A stretch of 32,958 nucleotides of DNA from DASVVT01 sp036386415 (GTDB lineage: Bacteria; Acidobacteriota; Blastocatellia; Pyrinomonadales; Pyrinomonadaceae), in the NCBI GenBank assembly GCA_036386415.1, contig DASVVT010000074.1, positions 1-32,958 on the forward strand. The letters run 5' to 3'. The notes below the pieces were generated by a model. It did no database searches. It saw nothing but the letters and a program-made list of their open reading frames with translations, and had not been told where the DNA came from. Shown in pieces: positions 17,919-26,541 of this stretch. Made by a program: the position numbers and the translations under genes. Within the stretch, counting starts at the first letter, position 1; each line of letters opens with the position of its first letter.

Positions 17919-17965
17919 AGGAAGAGGCCATCCCGGCAACGAGCCATGCTCGTCGGCCTCTTCCT
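17919..17965 (+). terminator. Hairpin between the lamin-tail gene and the propeller-SCO-cytochrome operon
   Basis: Arms 17919-17929 (aggaagaggcc) and 17955-17965 (ggcctcttcct) pair perfectly over 11 bp, and an inner acgag/ctcgt hairpin sits in the loop. A short T-containing stretch (attcttgt) follows. It probably separates the transcript from the operon starting at 17990. Confidence 0.5.
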
Positions 17966-17989
17966 ATTCTTGTGACCCGTTAAGATAAA

Positions 17990-20029
17990 ATGAACCGCTT
18001 CCTCAAGAGAACACTTTCTGCGACGCTGACGGCATTGACACTCTCGCTCTCGATTGCTTCGACGGCGGAGGCGCAGGAGGTGCTCGCCCCGACAGGCACG
18101 CTCACACCCGCCAGCAAACGGAAGGGCGAAGCAGCAGTACGCGCTCCCCTCTCCGTCTCGCAGCGTTTCGAAAAAAGCGGCATCGTCGTCGATTTTTCGA
18201 TCCAGTCGAAGCCGAACGAGAAAGGTAAAATGGATGGACTCGTCGCCGGAGCGGATGCGGTCGTCACATTCCGCGTCAAGGATGCGCGCACGGGTCAGCC
18301 CATCACGGGACTACACCCCAGCGCCTGGATCAACGCCCGCAAATCAGAGACGCCGCCGAATGAAGCCGAGTGTAAAGATCGGATTCGCACCCTGATGGGT
18401 GGATTGCTCAGCACACGCGCCGACGTTGATCTGAATAGCTACCTGATGTTCACGCTCAACCACGACAACACTGTGACGGTCATCAACCCGCAGATCGCAT
18501 TCAGCAAGACCAAGCTCGAAAGCATCATCGTGTTGCCGGGCCCCGGCGCTGATTGGGCGCTCTCACAAAACAAGGAGTCGCTGTATCTCACGCTGCCGGA
18601 GCAATCGGCTGTCGGGGTGATTGATACCATCACACGAAAACTGGTCTCGACCGTGATGGTCGGGGAGCGCACCAAGCCTATGCGGATCGCGCTTCAACCC
18701 GACGGGCGATACGTCTGGGTCGGCCTCGACGGCTCTCCCTCAGTCGCCGTCATTGATCCGGCGAGCAACAAACTGGTCGCAACCGTTCCGGTCGGCGCCG
18801 GCCTGCACAACATAGCCTTCACGTCCGATGGCCTGATGGCATTTGTGACCAATAGCGCAGCCGATACCGTGTCGGTCATCGACACGAAGAAGCTGGGCAA
18901 GGTGGTTGACATCACTGTCGGCCAAACGCCAGTCCCCATCGCATACAGCAGCGCCAGCCGTCTCATCTACGTCGCGGCGATCAACGGCGCAAACGTGACG
19001 GCAATAGACCCCGCCACACGGCGTGTCGTGGCGACGATTCCGACGAAGAGAGGTGTCGTCGCGCTCAGGTTTGAGCCGACGGGGCGCTTCGCATTTCTCG
19101 TCAACCAGGTGGAGAGCACAGTCTCTGTGCTGGATGCTTCGACCAACGCGATCATCGGCGCGACGCAGGTAGTGAAAGAGCCGGATCAGGTGGCTTTCAC
19201 GGCGCGCTACGCGTACATACGCGGTACGGGCTCGGAAAAGTTTTCCTTGATCGAGGTCAGCGGGGTTTCACAGGGCAAGGTCTCTGCCGTCGATGTGGTG
19301 GCCGGACGCCTGCCAGCGTCTTCCCTGCCCGCAGAGATCGGCGTGGCCGACATGATTCAGCCTACGCCCGAAGGCAACGCGGCGATGATCGCTAATGCGC
19401 CGGATCAGATGATCTATTACTACGTCGAAGGAATGATGGCCCCGATGGGCACGTTCACTAATTACAAGCGGCGTCCGCACGCCCTGCTGATACTTGATCG
19501 CAGCCTCTCAGAGGTCGCGCCCGGCGTCTACTCGACACCCCTCAAGCTCCCACAGGTGGGCTCTTTTGACGTTCCGCTCCTGATAGATCAACCGCGCCTC
19601 GTTAATTGCTTCGAGGTGAAAGTTGCCGAATCACCGGATGGGGAGAAATCTAAGGCGGGGGCGACCGTTCGCCTTGAGTTCTTATTCAAAGAGCAGCAGG
19701 TCAAGCCACAGGAGACGATTTCGCTCAGGCTCAAGCTTACCGATCCGGCCACGGAGCGACCCATCAACGGCCTCGCAGACGTGCAGGTGCTGGTCTTCGA
19801 GCCGCCCGGCATCTGGCAGCAGAGGCAATTTGCTAAAGAGTTGGAGCCCGGCGTCTACGAGATCAAGCAAGCGTTCCCGCGCGAGGGGCTATACAATGTC
19901 ATGGTGCGAGTCTCCTCGCGCGGCGCAAGCTACGTCGACCTGCCTATGACTTCTATTAAAGTTCTTAAGAACCCGCAGCCTACGGATCAGAAGAAGATCA
20001 AGGATCAGAAAGAGACGGACAATGAATAG
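17990..20029 (+). CDS. Exported YVTN/cytochrome-d1-like beta-propeller protein with flanking beta domains
   Basis: The 679-residue product starts at ATG 17990 with a signal peptide (MNRFLKRTLSATLTALTLSL, cleavage near AEA-QEV). An N-terminal beta domain (about 50-130) contains VVTFRVKDARTGQPITGLHP. The central region (about 150-440) is a beta-propeller of YVTN-type repeats, such as YVWVGLDGSPSVAVIDPASN, AFVTNSAADTVSVIDTKKLG and FAFLVNQVESTVSVLDASTN. A C-terminal beta domain resembling FixH/YtkA (about 540-660) contains VSLRLKL-like strands and GVYEIKQAFPREGLYNVMV. I see no CxxCH heme motif. Its stop overlaps the SCO gene by 8 bases, so the two are probably co-translated. Such propellers accompany periplasmic redox enzymes in other systems; a chaperone or docking role is inference. 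Confidence 0.88.
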   Translation: MNRFLKRTLSATLTALTLSLSIASTAEAQEVLAPTGTLTPASKRKGEAAVRAPLSVSQRFEKSGIVVDFSIQSKPNEKGKMDGLVAGADAVVTFRVKDARTGQPITGLHPSAWINARKSETPPNEAECKDRIRTLMGGLLSTRADVDLNSYLMFTLNHDNTVTVINPQIAFSKTKLESIIVLPGPGADWALSQNKESLYLTLPEQSAVGVIDTITRKLVSTVMVGERTKPMRIALQPDGRYVWVGLDGSPSVAVIDPASNKLVATVPVGAGLHNIAFTSDGLMAFVTNSAADTVSVIDTKKLGKVVDITVGQTPVPIAYSSASRLIYVAAINGANVTAIDPATRRVVATIPTKRGVVALRFEPTGRFAFLVNQVESTVSVLDASTNAIIGATQVVKEPDQVAFTARYAYIRGTGSEKFSLIEVSGVSQGKVSAVDVVAGRLPASSLPAEIGVADMIQPTPEGNAAMIANAPDQMIYYYVEGMMAPMGTFTNYKRRPHALLILDRSLSEVAPGVYSTPLKLPQVGSFDVPLLIDQPRLVNCFEVKVAESPDGEKSKAGATVRLEFLFKEQQVKPQETISLRLKLTDPATERPINGLADVQVLVFEPPGIWQQRQFAKELEPGVYEIKQAFPREGLYNVMVRVSSRGASYVDLPMTSIKVLKNPQPTDQKKIKDQKETDNE

Positions 20030-21371
20030 CAAGACCGTGACCATGCTCATCTTGTGCTCCCTGCTCATCGCGAGTGCGCCGGTATCTTTCGTCGAAGGAC
20101 ACCGCGCGCAGGCGCAGGCGACGCGGCGGCGGAAGAGGACACCGCCGCCGCGAGCCGTTCGCTATGTCTGCCCTATGCACGCAGAGGTTACTTCCGACAA
20201 ACCCGGTCGTTGTCCTAAATGCGGGATGGATTTAAAGGCGCAGAGCGACGCCGACACTCAAAAAGCGTCTGACAGCAGCGCCACAGCGAGCACGGGCACG
20301 GCTGCGAAGAGAACAGACGAGACCAACCTGAAGCTGCGTATTCCAGAGACTACCGTCTATGACCAGGAGGGACGAAAGCTCAATTTCTATACCGATCTGG
20401 TCAAGGGTAAGACCGTCGCCATCAACTTCATCTTCACCACCTGCACGACGATCTGCCCCCCTCTGACGGCCACCTTCCGCCGCGTCCAACAGACCCTGGG
20501 CGAGCGCGTCGGGCGCGACATACAGTTGATCTCCATCAGCGTTGATCCGACGACCGATGTGCCCGAAAGGCTGAAAGATTTCTCCGCGAAGTTCAAGGCT
20601 GGCGCGGGCTGGACTTTTGTGACCGGCCAGAAGCAGGAGATTGATTCCCTTCTCCGGTCGCTCGGAGGCTACGTCTCGGATAAGAATGATCACACGCCCC
20701 TGATCCTGATCGGCAATGACGCGGCGGGCTCCTGGACGCGCACGTATGGACTCGCCCCCGCCTCTCAGATCGTCAATCTGATTAATACGGCGGCCAGCCA
20801 GAGCGCTGCCACTTCGGACACAGCGGCCAATCTTCAAGCGGTTGGGGGAACGCCCGAAAAGCCTTCGACGCAGGAAGCCTCAAGCAGCTACTTTCCCAAC
20901 CTCGTCCTTCTGACACAGGATAACAAGCCCGTACATTTCTATAGCGATCTGCTCAAAGGAAAGGTCGTCCTCATCAACTTTCTTTTTACGACCTGCAAGG
21001 GCGTCTGTTCGCCCATGACGGCCAATCTGGCTAGGGTTCAGAAGTATCTGGGCGAGAGTATGGGGCGCGATGTGGTGATGATCTCGCTCAGCGTTGATCC
21101 GCAGACGGATACGCCTGCCGTGCTCAGAAAATATGCCGACCAGTTTCATGCGCAGCCGGGCTGGTATTTCCTGACGGGAGAGAAGAAGAACGTTGATTGG
21201 GTGCTGTACAAGCTGGGTGGCTATACGGCAGACAAAGAGCAGCACAGCGCCGTGCTGATTATCGGCAACGAAGCGACCGGCGAATGGATGAAGGTGCACG
21301 CGATGTCTAACCCGACCGAGATCACAAGCGCCGTCAGGAAACTACTGGCCTCGAAGAAAGAGACGAATTAA
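20022..21371 (+). CDS. Double SCO1/SenC-domain protein with N-terminal heavy-metal-binding domain
   Basis: ATG 20022 overlaps the previous gene by 8 bases. The 449-residue product has a signal peptide or anchor (TVTMLILCSLLIASAPVSF). A short heavy-metal-binding domain follows (about 47-72, YVCPMHAEV ... GRCPKCGMDL). Then come two complete SCO/thioredoxin-fold domains in tandem. Domain 1 (about 100-255) has the copper-binding CTTIC (141-145) and the distal His in NDHTPL (H224). Domain 2 (about 285-445) has CKGVC (325-329) and the equivalent His in QHSAV (H408). SCO proteins deliver copper, classically to the CuA site of cytochrome c oxidase, or reduce its cysteines. Here the nearest copper enzyme is the giant oxidase at 10771, so copper loading of that protein is a reasonable inference. 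Two intact SCO domains in one chain are unusual. Confidence 0.92.
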   Translation: MNSKTVTMLILCSLLIASAPVSFVEGHRAQAQATRRRKRTPPPRAVRYVCPMHAEVTSDKPGRCPKCGMDLKAQSDADTQKASDSSATASTGTAAKRTDETNLKLRIPETTVYDQEGRKLNFYTDLVKGKTVAINFIFTTCTTICPPLTATFRRVQQTLGERVGRDIQLISISVDPTTDVPERLKDFSAKFKAGAGWTFVTGQKQEIDSLLRSLGGYVSDKNDHTPLILIGNDAAGSWTRTYGLAPASQIVNLINTAASQSAATSDTAANLQAVGGTPEKPSTQEASSSYFPNLVLLTQDNKPVHFYSDLLKGKVVLINFLFTTCKGVCSPMTANLARVQKYLGESMGRDVVMISLSVDPQTDTPAVLRKYADQFHAQPGWYFLTGEKKNVDWVLYKLGGYTADKEQHSAVLIIGNEATGEWMKVHAMSNPTEITSAVRKLLASKKETN

Positions 21372-21375
21372 GAGC

Positions 21376-22983
21376 GTGTTGCGAATCAAGCTGACTCTCC
21401 TCCTCTTAGCCTTTATGGTCGCGCCGGGGTTGTTTTACGGCGCAGGCGGGGCTGCCACGCAAACGAGAAACGGCCTCTCGCCGGAGGAGAAACGCGGTAA
21501 GCAAATCTACTTCAAAGGAGAGGGCGGCGCGCAGGGTGAGATCGTGGCCGCGCTCGGCACAGATGAGCTTGAGCTGCCCGCGACCACTTTCGCGTGCGCC
21601 AATTGCCACGGGGTGCGCGGTGAAGGAACAGAGGAAGGCGGGCTTCAGCCGCCGCCCGTTACCTGGGAGAAGCTGACACAGGCGCATACTTCGCCGCTCA
21701 CCAGACAAGAGCGCGGCCCCTACACGGAAAGTGCGCTCGCGCGTGCGATCAGCGCGGGTGTCGATGCGGCAGGCCACAAGCTGCACCCCGGAATGCCGCT
21801 CTACCGTATGACGACCGCGCAGATGGCTGACCTCGTCGCCTACCTGAAGGTAATCGGGAAAGAACGGGACGCAGACCCCGGCGTCAGCGATCTCGCGATC
21901 AAGATCGGCGCGGCGCTGCCGATGACGGGGACGCTCTCCAGCGTGGGTGAGGATGTCAAAGCGACGCTCAACGCCAGTTTTGAGCAGATCAACTCCCAGG
22001 GGGGAATTTATAACCGGCGCTTTGAGCTGGTAGTGGAGGATTCGGGCGGCGACACCCGTCAGACCCTCGAGGCGACCCGCCGCTTGATCGAGCAAGATGG
22101 AGTGTTTGCCCTGGTCGGCAGTTTTGAGCCGGGCGATAGCAGCGAGATCAACCAGTTCATCAAACAGAGCGAAGTCCCGCTCATCGGCCCCGTCACGCTC
22201 TCGCCGCGCTTGTCCGTGCCGCCCAACCCTTACGTCTTTTATCTGCTCCCGACCTTCCATGATCAGGCGCGCGCGCTCGTCGATTTCCTACACGATAAAG
22301 CTCGCGGCAAGTCCACACGGCTGGCAGTCATCTACGCGGAGAGCGACTTTGATCGAGACGCGCTGGCCGGGTTGCAATCTCAAGCGAAGATGTACGGGAT
22401 GGAGATCGTCGCCGAACACAGTTATGCGTCCTCTCGCTTTGACGCGGCGCGGGCGGTCGAACTGTTGGCTCGGAAGAAGCCTGATTACCTCTTCTTCTTC
22501 GGCGGCGCAGACGACATCAACGCCTGCGCGCGCGAGATGGAGCGCGTCAAGCTCCAGGCCCCTCTGCTCAGTTCCGTGGTGATGATCGGACGCGGAGCTT
22601 TCAGCTTACCCCCGACGCTGGCGGGACAGACCTTTTTGTCCTACCCGGCGGCACTCCCTAACCAGCAAGATTTCGCAGATTTCGTCGCCGCGATGCGAGG
22701 AGCCAAAGTGCAGTTGCGCAGCCCTGCCTTCCAGTCTGTTGCCTATGCGGCGACGAAAATCCTTTTCGAAGCGGCGAAGCTCAGCAGCCGCCAACTCGAC
22801 CGCGAGTCCCTCATCAGATCGCTTGAGCAGGTTCAGGATTTGAGAACCGGCGTCATCCCCCCCGTCACCTTCGGCCCGAATCGCAGAGTCGGCTCGACCG
22901 GCTCATACGTCGTCGGTATTGATCTGGACAACAAGCAATACATCCCCTTGAGTGATCGTCTCGTTCCCAAAGAGAGACCGTAA
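21376..22983 (+). CDS. Cytochrome c fused to a periplasmic (Leu/Ile/Val-type) substrate-binding protein
   Basis: The start is GTG 21376, four bases after the SCO stop, with TTG 21379 as an alternative. The 535-residue product has a signal peptide (LTLLLLAFMVAPGLF). A class I cytochrome c domain (about 40-160) has heme motif CANCH (74-78) and a likely axial Met in HPGMPLY (M140). The rest (about 172-530) is a type 1 periplasmic-binding fold of the branched-chain amino acid receptor family, starting IKIGAALPMTGTLSSVGED and including VALVGSFEP-like and YVFYLLPTFHDQ segments. No ABC permease or ATPase is nearby, so transport is unlikely. The fusion may couple ligand sensing or docking to electron transfer. 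In PQQ-dependent dehydrogenase systems, binding-protein and propeller genes also accompany cytochromes, which is a useful comparison. It is the last gene of the putative operon. Confidence 0.9.
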   Translation: MLRIKLTLLLLAFMVAPGLFYGAGGAATQTRNGLSPEEKRGKQIYFKGEGGAQGEIVAALGTDELELPATTFACANCHGVRGEGTEEGGLQPPPVTWEKLTQAHTSPLTRQERGPYTESALARAISAGVDAAGHKLHPGMPLYRMTTAQMADLVAYLKVIGKERDADPGVSDLAIKIGAALPMTGTLSSVGEDVKATLNASFEQINSQGGIYNRRFELVVEDSGGDTRQTLEATRRLIEQDGVFALVGSFEPGDSSEINQFIKQSEVPLIGPVTLSPRLSVPPNPYVFYLLPTFHDQARALVDFLHDKARGKSTRLAVIYAESDFDRDALAGLQSQAKMYGMEIVAEHSYASSRFDAARAVELLARKKPDYLFFFGGADDINACAREMERVKLQAPLLSSVVMIGRGAFSLPPTLAGQTFLSYPAALPNQQDFADFVAAMRGAKVQLRSPAFQSVAYAATKILFEAAKLSSRQLDRESLIRSLEQVQDLRTGVIPPVTFGPNRRVGSTGSYVVGIDLDNKQYIPLSDRLVPKERP

Positions 22984-23315
22984 AAAATTTTCAAGACCGG
23001 AGAGCGGGTCGAAGCAGAAGAAATCCCGGCTGCCAGACGCGAACGCTTTCCGATAACACATAGCAGGATCAAGGAAGAGAGACGACAGAGACACGCTCAT
23101 AACACCAGGCTTCACCACGAGAGAGCCATTTTCTTCAGGATCAGGGTGGCGCGGTGCGGATGGTCTCCTTACTCTTCTTTGATTTGTCATCCGGTATTTA
23201 TCTCTCTCAACAAGCACTGGTTCCTCATCCCCCTTGGAACGAGCGCTCGGTCAGGTGCTTGGTCGCTCGGCGCGAACACGCTCCCTGTAATTCACCGTTA
23301 AAGGAGGCTCCAAAA
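22984..23315 (+). other. Intergenic leader with possible hairpins, no gene seen
   Basis: I see no convincing gene. Near 23211-23262 the sequence can pair as aagcac/gtgctt, enclosing gttcc/ggaac and the 10-bp palindrome cgagcgctcg. This would be a structured 5' leader for the gene at 23316. A strong ribosome binding site, AAGGAGG (23301-23307), closes the stretch. An open frame runs in from GTG 23154 but lacks signal-peptide features before ATG 23316. Confidence 0.4.
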
Positions 23316-26105
23316 ATGTTATCTCTGCTACGACAACTCTGTGCTCCAGCTTTCGATTACCTTCAGTGCTCCTCTTTTGAAGATTGGCTGGTCAAACGAA
23401 CCTTTAAGAACAGAGCGGCGTGCAAACTCCTGCTTGTCCTGCTGGCTCTCGTCTGCGCGCCTTCACCGAAGGCCTGGGCGTCTTTACCTTTGTCCGGCAC
23501 GCTCAGCCCGACGGCCACTGCGCCCGTTTCTTGGATTGGGACGGCGAGCGGCCCGGCCAGCGTCAGTTCCGCCACCTCTTGCCGCGAAGGTCTCGATTGC
23601 GACACGTTCATCCTGACCTTCGGCGGGACGGCTGCCGAGTGGGCGGGCAAAACCGCTCGCATCAAGATCAACTGGCAACTGCCTGCAACCGATTACGATC
23701 TCTACATACTGAGAGAATTGCCTGGCGGCGGCTCATACATCCTCGCGCAGTCAAACAATCACCTAGCGACTTCAGAAGCGCTCGACTTCGACCCGGGTTA
23801 CTACGGGATTGGAAGATATCTGGTGCGCGTGATGTATACGGCGGCCAACTATCAGGATCAATACGAGGGGTCGGCGGCAGTGGTTGTGGCTGAAAGTTCT
23901 TGCAGAGTGCCCGGATTAACTGTGCTGGAAGACCAGACGGGAGATTCAATAGACCTTCAAGCAAGCCACGACATCCAGAGCGTCTCGGTCGCAGAGCCTT
24001 ATCTGGTCGGAACGAGCAAGCTGGTCTTTACGATCAAGGTGGGCGATCTCAACTCGCTTACTCCAAATACATTCTGGCGTCTCTATTTCCGCGCGCCGAG
24101 CGTGACGGGGGCGCGTTACTTCGTGGACATGCGAGTCAATACCATTCAGGCATCAAACCAATCTCCCATGGGCGAAGTGGAATTCAAGTATGGGACTGGC
24201 GATAACACTACGTTGGGCGATGCCGACGAAGGCCACTACAACCCGCAGACTGGGACGATCACGATCACTGTCGCTCACGCCAAGGTCGGCAACCCGAGGC
24301 CGAGCCAATCTCCGGCGCACAATCTGGCGCAGATGTACGCGCAGGTGATCGTCGGGGCAGCCCCCGTTGACAGCGCGCCGAACACCGGCCTCGATCTCTC
24401 GCAGGCCAGCTACACGGTTGTCGGAAATGCGTCCTGCAATCCCGGCCAGATCGCATTTATGAGTAACCATGACGGTAATCAAGAGGTCTACGTGATGAAT
24501 GCTGCGGGCAGCAATCCTATCAACCTGAGTAACCATCCGGCATCTGACTTATGGCCTTCGTGGTCGCCGGACGGAAAGAAGCTCGCGTTTGCAAGTTCGC
24601 GCGACGGAAGCTACAACATCTTTTCAATGGATGCGGATGGCAGTAATCAGACCAACCTCACGAACATGCCCGGCACTGACGGCGACCCCGCTTGGTCGCC
24701 TGACGGAACGAAGATCGCTTTTCACAGCTGGCGCGATGCCAACCTGGAGTCCGCAACAGCTCAGATTTACGTCATGAATGCAAGCGGCAGTAATCAAGTC
24801 AGACTGACCCATGACCGTGCTTATTACTATAGCCCGACATGGTCGCCCAACGGACGGAAACTCCTGTTTTGGGGTGGTGACGGCATCATGCAAATCTTCG
24901 TCATGAACTCCGACGGCACGAATCTCGTGCAGCTCACCAATGATTCGTTCGAGAATAGAGGTTGCGCATGGTCGCCGGACGGCTCGCGCATTGTTTTCCT
25001 TTCAAATCGCGATGGCAACTACGAAATCTACGTGATGAACGCCGACGGCAGCAATCAAAAAAGATTGACCAACAATTCGGCAGACGATTTCCTTCCTGCG
25101 TGGTCGCCCGATGGATTGTGCATCACGTTTGTTAGCGCCCGCGACGGCAATCATGAGATTTATGTCATGAACGCCGATGGAAGCAATCAGACGAGGCTGA
25201 CGAACAACCCTGATAATGAGAGCTTGCCCGCATGGCAACCCTACCCGACAACTCCTTCGTCACCGTCCATCATCGCGCTGAACAAGAGCGCGGATTTCGA
25301 CGGCGATCACAAGGCTGACCTGGCCGTCTGGAATCCCGCTAACGGATTCGGGAACAGCATCAATAGCTCGAATGGCGCGGTGAATAACGGGTCGTGGGCG
25401 AGCGGCACTGTGCCTGTCCCGCGCGACTACGATGGCGACGTTAAATCAGACTTTGGTGTCTACTATCAATATCAGGGAATCTGGATCATCCAGCTCAGTG
25501 GGGGCGGGATGCAAGTCGGGCCGTTCGGGCAGGCAGGTGACGTGCCCGTGCTGGGAGATTACGATGGTGACGGCGAAGCGGACGCGGCGCGCTATCACGC
25601 AAGCGGTGGCCTTTGGTACATAGAGCAAAGCACAGGCGGCCCCAGGGTTCAGCAGTGGGGTGGCTTTTATGATCGACCCGTGCCGGGAGATTACGACGGC
25701 GACGGTAAGACTGATATTGCTGTCTACAAGCCGAACGAAGGAAGCTGGTACATCCTGAAAAGCGGTGGCGGAACCCAGATCACCGCCTGGGGCATGGCCG
25801 GTGATGTGCTCGTGCCAGCCGATTATGACGGGGACGGCAAGACGGATCTGGCCGTCTATCGTCCAAGCGAGAGCAACTGGTACATCATTCAAAGCTCAAA
25901 CGGGTTGCCCAGAGTTCAGCAATGGGGCATACGCGGCGACGTGCTGGTCCCGGCAGACTATGATGGTGACGGCAAAGCTGACCTGGCTATCTGGCGGCGC
26001 AGTACGGGCACCTGGCGAATCCTCAGAAGCAGTGACGGCACGACCACGATTCAATCATGGGGTCAAAAGACAGACCTGCCGGTTCTGTACTTCGGTTTTG
26101 CTTAG
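23316..26105 (+). CDS. Secreted TolB-like (PD40) and FG-GAP repeat protein
   Basis: ATG 23316 follows AAGGAGG with 8-base spacing. The product has 929 residues. A long charged N-terminus precedes a hydrophobic signal segment (about 38-55, KLLLVLLALVCAPS). Residues about 60-370 are beta-sandwich modules, one with DYDLYILRELPGGG similar to pre-peptidase C-terminal domains. Residues 374-638 contain about six TolB/PD40 propeller repeats with the pattern 'SNRDGNYEIYVMNADGSN' and 'PAWSPDGTKIAF'. Residues 650-929 contain about six FG-GAP-like repeats of some 46 residues, each with a DYDGDGKTDLAVY-type loop followed by WYI and a Gly/Gln-rich strand. The function is unknown; it is likely extracellular and calcium binding. 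It is separated from the redox operon by 332 bases and is probably transcribed on its own. Confidence 0.9.
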   Translation: MLSLLRQLCAPAFDYLQCSSFEDWLVKRTFKNRAACKLLLVLLALVCAPSPKAWASLPLSGTLSPTATAPVSWIGTASGPASVSSATSCREGLDCDTFILTFGGTAAEWAGKTARIKINWQLPATDYDLYILRELPGGGSYILAQSNNHLATSEALDFDPGYYGIGRYLVRVMYTAANYQDQYEGSAAVVVAESSCRVPGLTVLEDQTGDSIDLQASHDIQSVSVAEPYLVGTSKLVFTIKVGDLNSLTPNTFWRLYFRAPSVTGARYFVDMRVNTIQASNQSPMGEVEFKYGTGDNTTLGDADEGHYNPQTGTITITVAHAKVGNPRPSQSPAHNLAQMYAQVIVGAAPVDSAPNTGLDLSQASYTVVGNASCNPGQIAFMSNHDGNQEVYVMNAAGSNPINLSNHPASDLWPSWSPDGKKLAFASSRDGSYNIFSMDADGSNQTNLTNMPGTDGDPAWSPDGTKIAFHSWRDANLESATAQIYVMNASGSNQVRLTHDRAYYYSPTWSPNGRKLLFWGGDGIMQIFVMNSDGTNLVQLTNDSFENRGCAWSPDGSRIVFLSNRDGNYEIYVMNADGSNQKRLTNNSADDFLPAWSPDGLCITFVSARDGNHEIYVMNADGSNQTRLTNNPDNESLPAWQPYPTTPSSPSIIALNKSADFDGDHKADLAVWNPANGFGNSINSSNGAVNNGSWASGTVPVPRDYDGDVKSDFGVYYQYQGIWIIQLSGGGMQVGPFGQAGDVPVLGDYDGDGEADAARYHASGGLWYIEQSTGGPRVQQWGGFYDRPVPGDYDGDGKTDIAVYKPNEGSWYILKSGGGTQITAWGMAGDVLVPADYDGDGKTDLAVYRPSESNWYIIQSSNGLPRVQQWGIRGDVLVPADYDGDGKADLAIWRRSTGTWRILRSSDGTTTIQSWGQKTDLPVLYFGFA

Positions 26106-26159
26106 TGCGCGTTTCTAGAGCAAATTACAATTGAGAGTATAGGAAGAGCGAACGTCTCA

Positions 26160-26244
26160 CCGCAAAGGACGCCAAGGAGGAACGCGCCAAGGGCGCTGGA
26201 GATTTCTCTGCGATCTTGGCGCGTTCTCTTGACGTCCTTTGCGG
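26160..26244. repeat. Long palindrome (arms about 31 bp) downstream of the FG-GAP gene
   Basis: Arms 26160-26191 (starting ccgcaaaggacgcc) and 26214-26244 (ending gacgtcctttgcgg) are imperfect reverse complements around a loop of about 22 bases. Weaker pairing continues outward (agtataggaaga with tcttccctact). The arm contains repeated short units such as gcaaagg and gccaagg. It may act as a terminator and also looks like an interspersed palindromic repeat. Confidence 0.6.
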
Positions 26245-26284
26245 TTTATCTTCCCTACTGCCAAATGAAATCCGCTCTACTTGA

Positions 26285-26418
26285 GCGTCAGGAACGGAGC
26301 GGATTAAACGCTGGGGGCGCACAAAGGATAAGCAGCAATGGAAGTTCTTCTACACGTTCTTTGCGCTCCTTCCTTTACGCGCCCCCGGCCTTTAGTTATC
26401 TTCTTTATTTCCTGACGC
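26285..26418. repeat. Second long interrupted palindrome beside the integrase gene
   Basis: Outer arms 26285-26293 (gcgtcagga) and 26410-26418 are exact reverse complements. Inner arms match 14 of 16 (gggggcgcacaaagga at 26314-26329 with tcctttacgcgccccc at 26370-26385). A separate 8-bp pair, aatccgct/agcggatt (26269-26276 and 26298-26305), straddles its left edge. The stretch 26106-26541 holds no gene apart from these two palindromes. One of them may mark the end of the inserted element to the right. Confidence 0.5.
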
Positions 26419-26541
26419 GATCTTGGTAATGAAGACCACCTCAATCAGACTTGATAGTCAAAATCTCAACTTGACCATCCAAGGTGAGAAAATTTACTGC
26501 ACGATTGCAGGCTGAAGCGTGTCAAGTATCTCCACAATAAT

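Noticed and set aside
23154..23315. Upstream GTG start for the TolB/FG-GAP gene
   Set aside because: ATG 23316 has an ideal AAGGAGG at correct spacing and a signal segment follows. The upstream codons show no such features.
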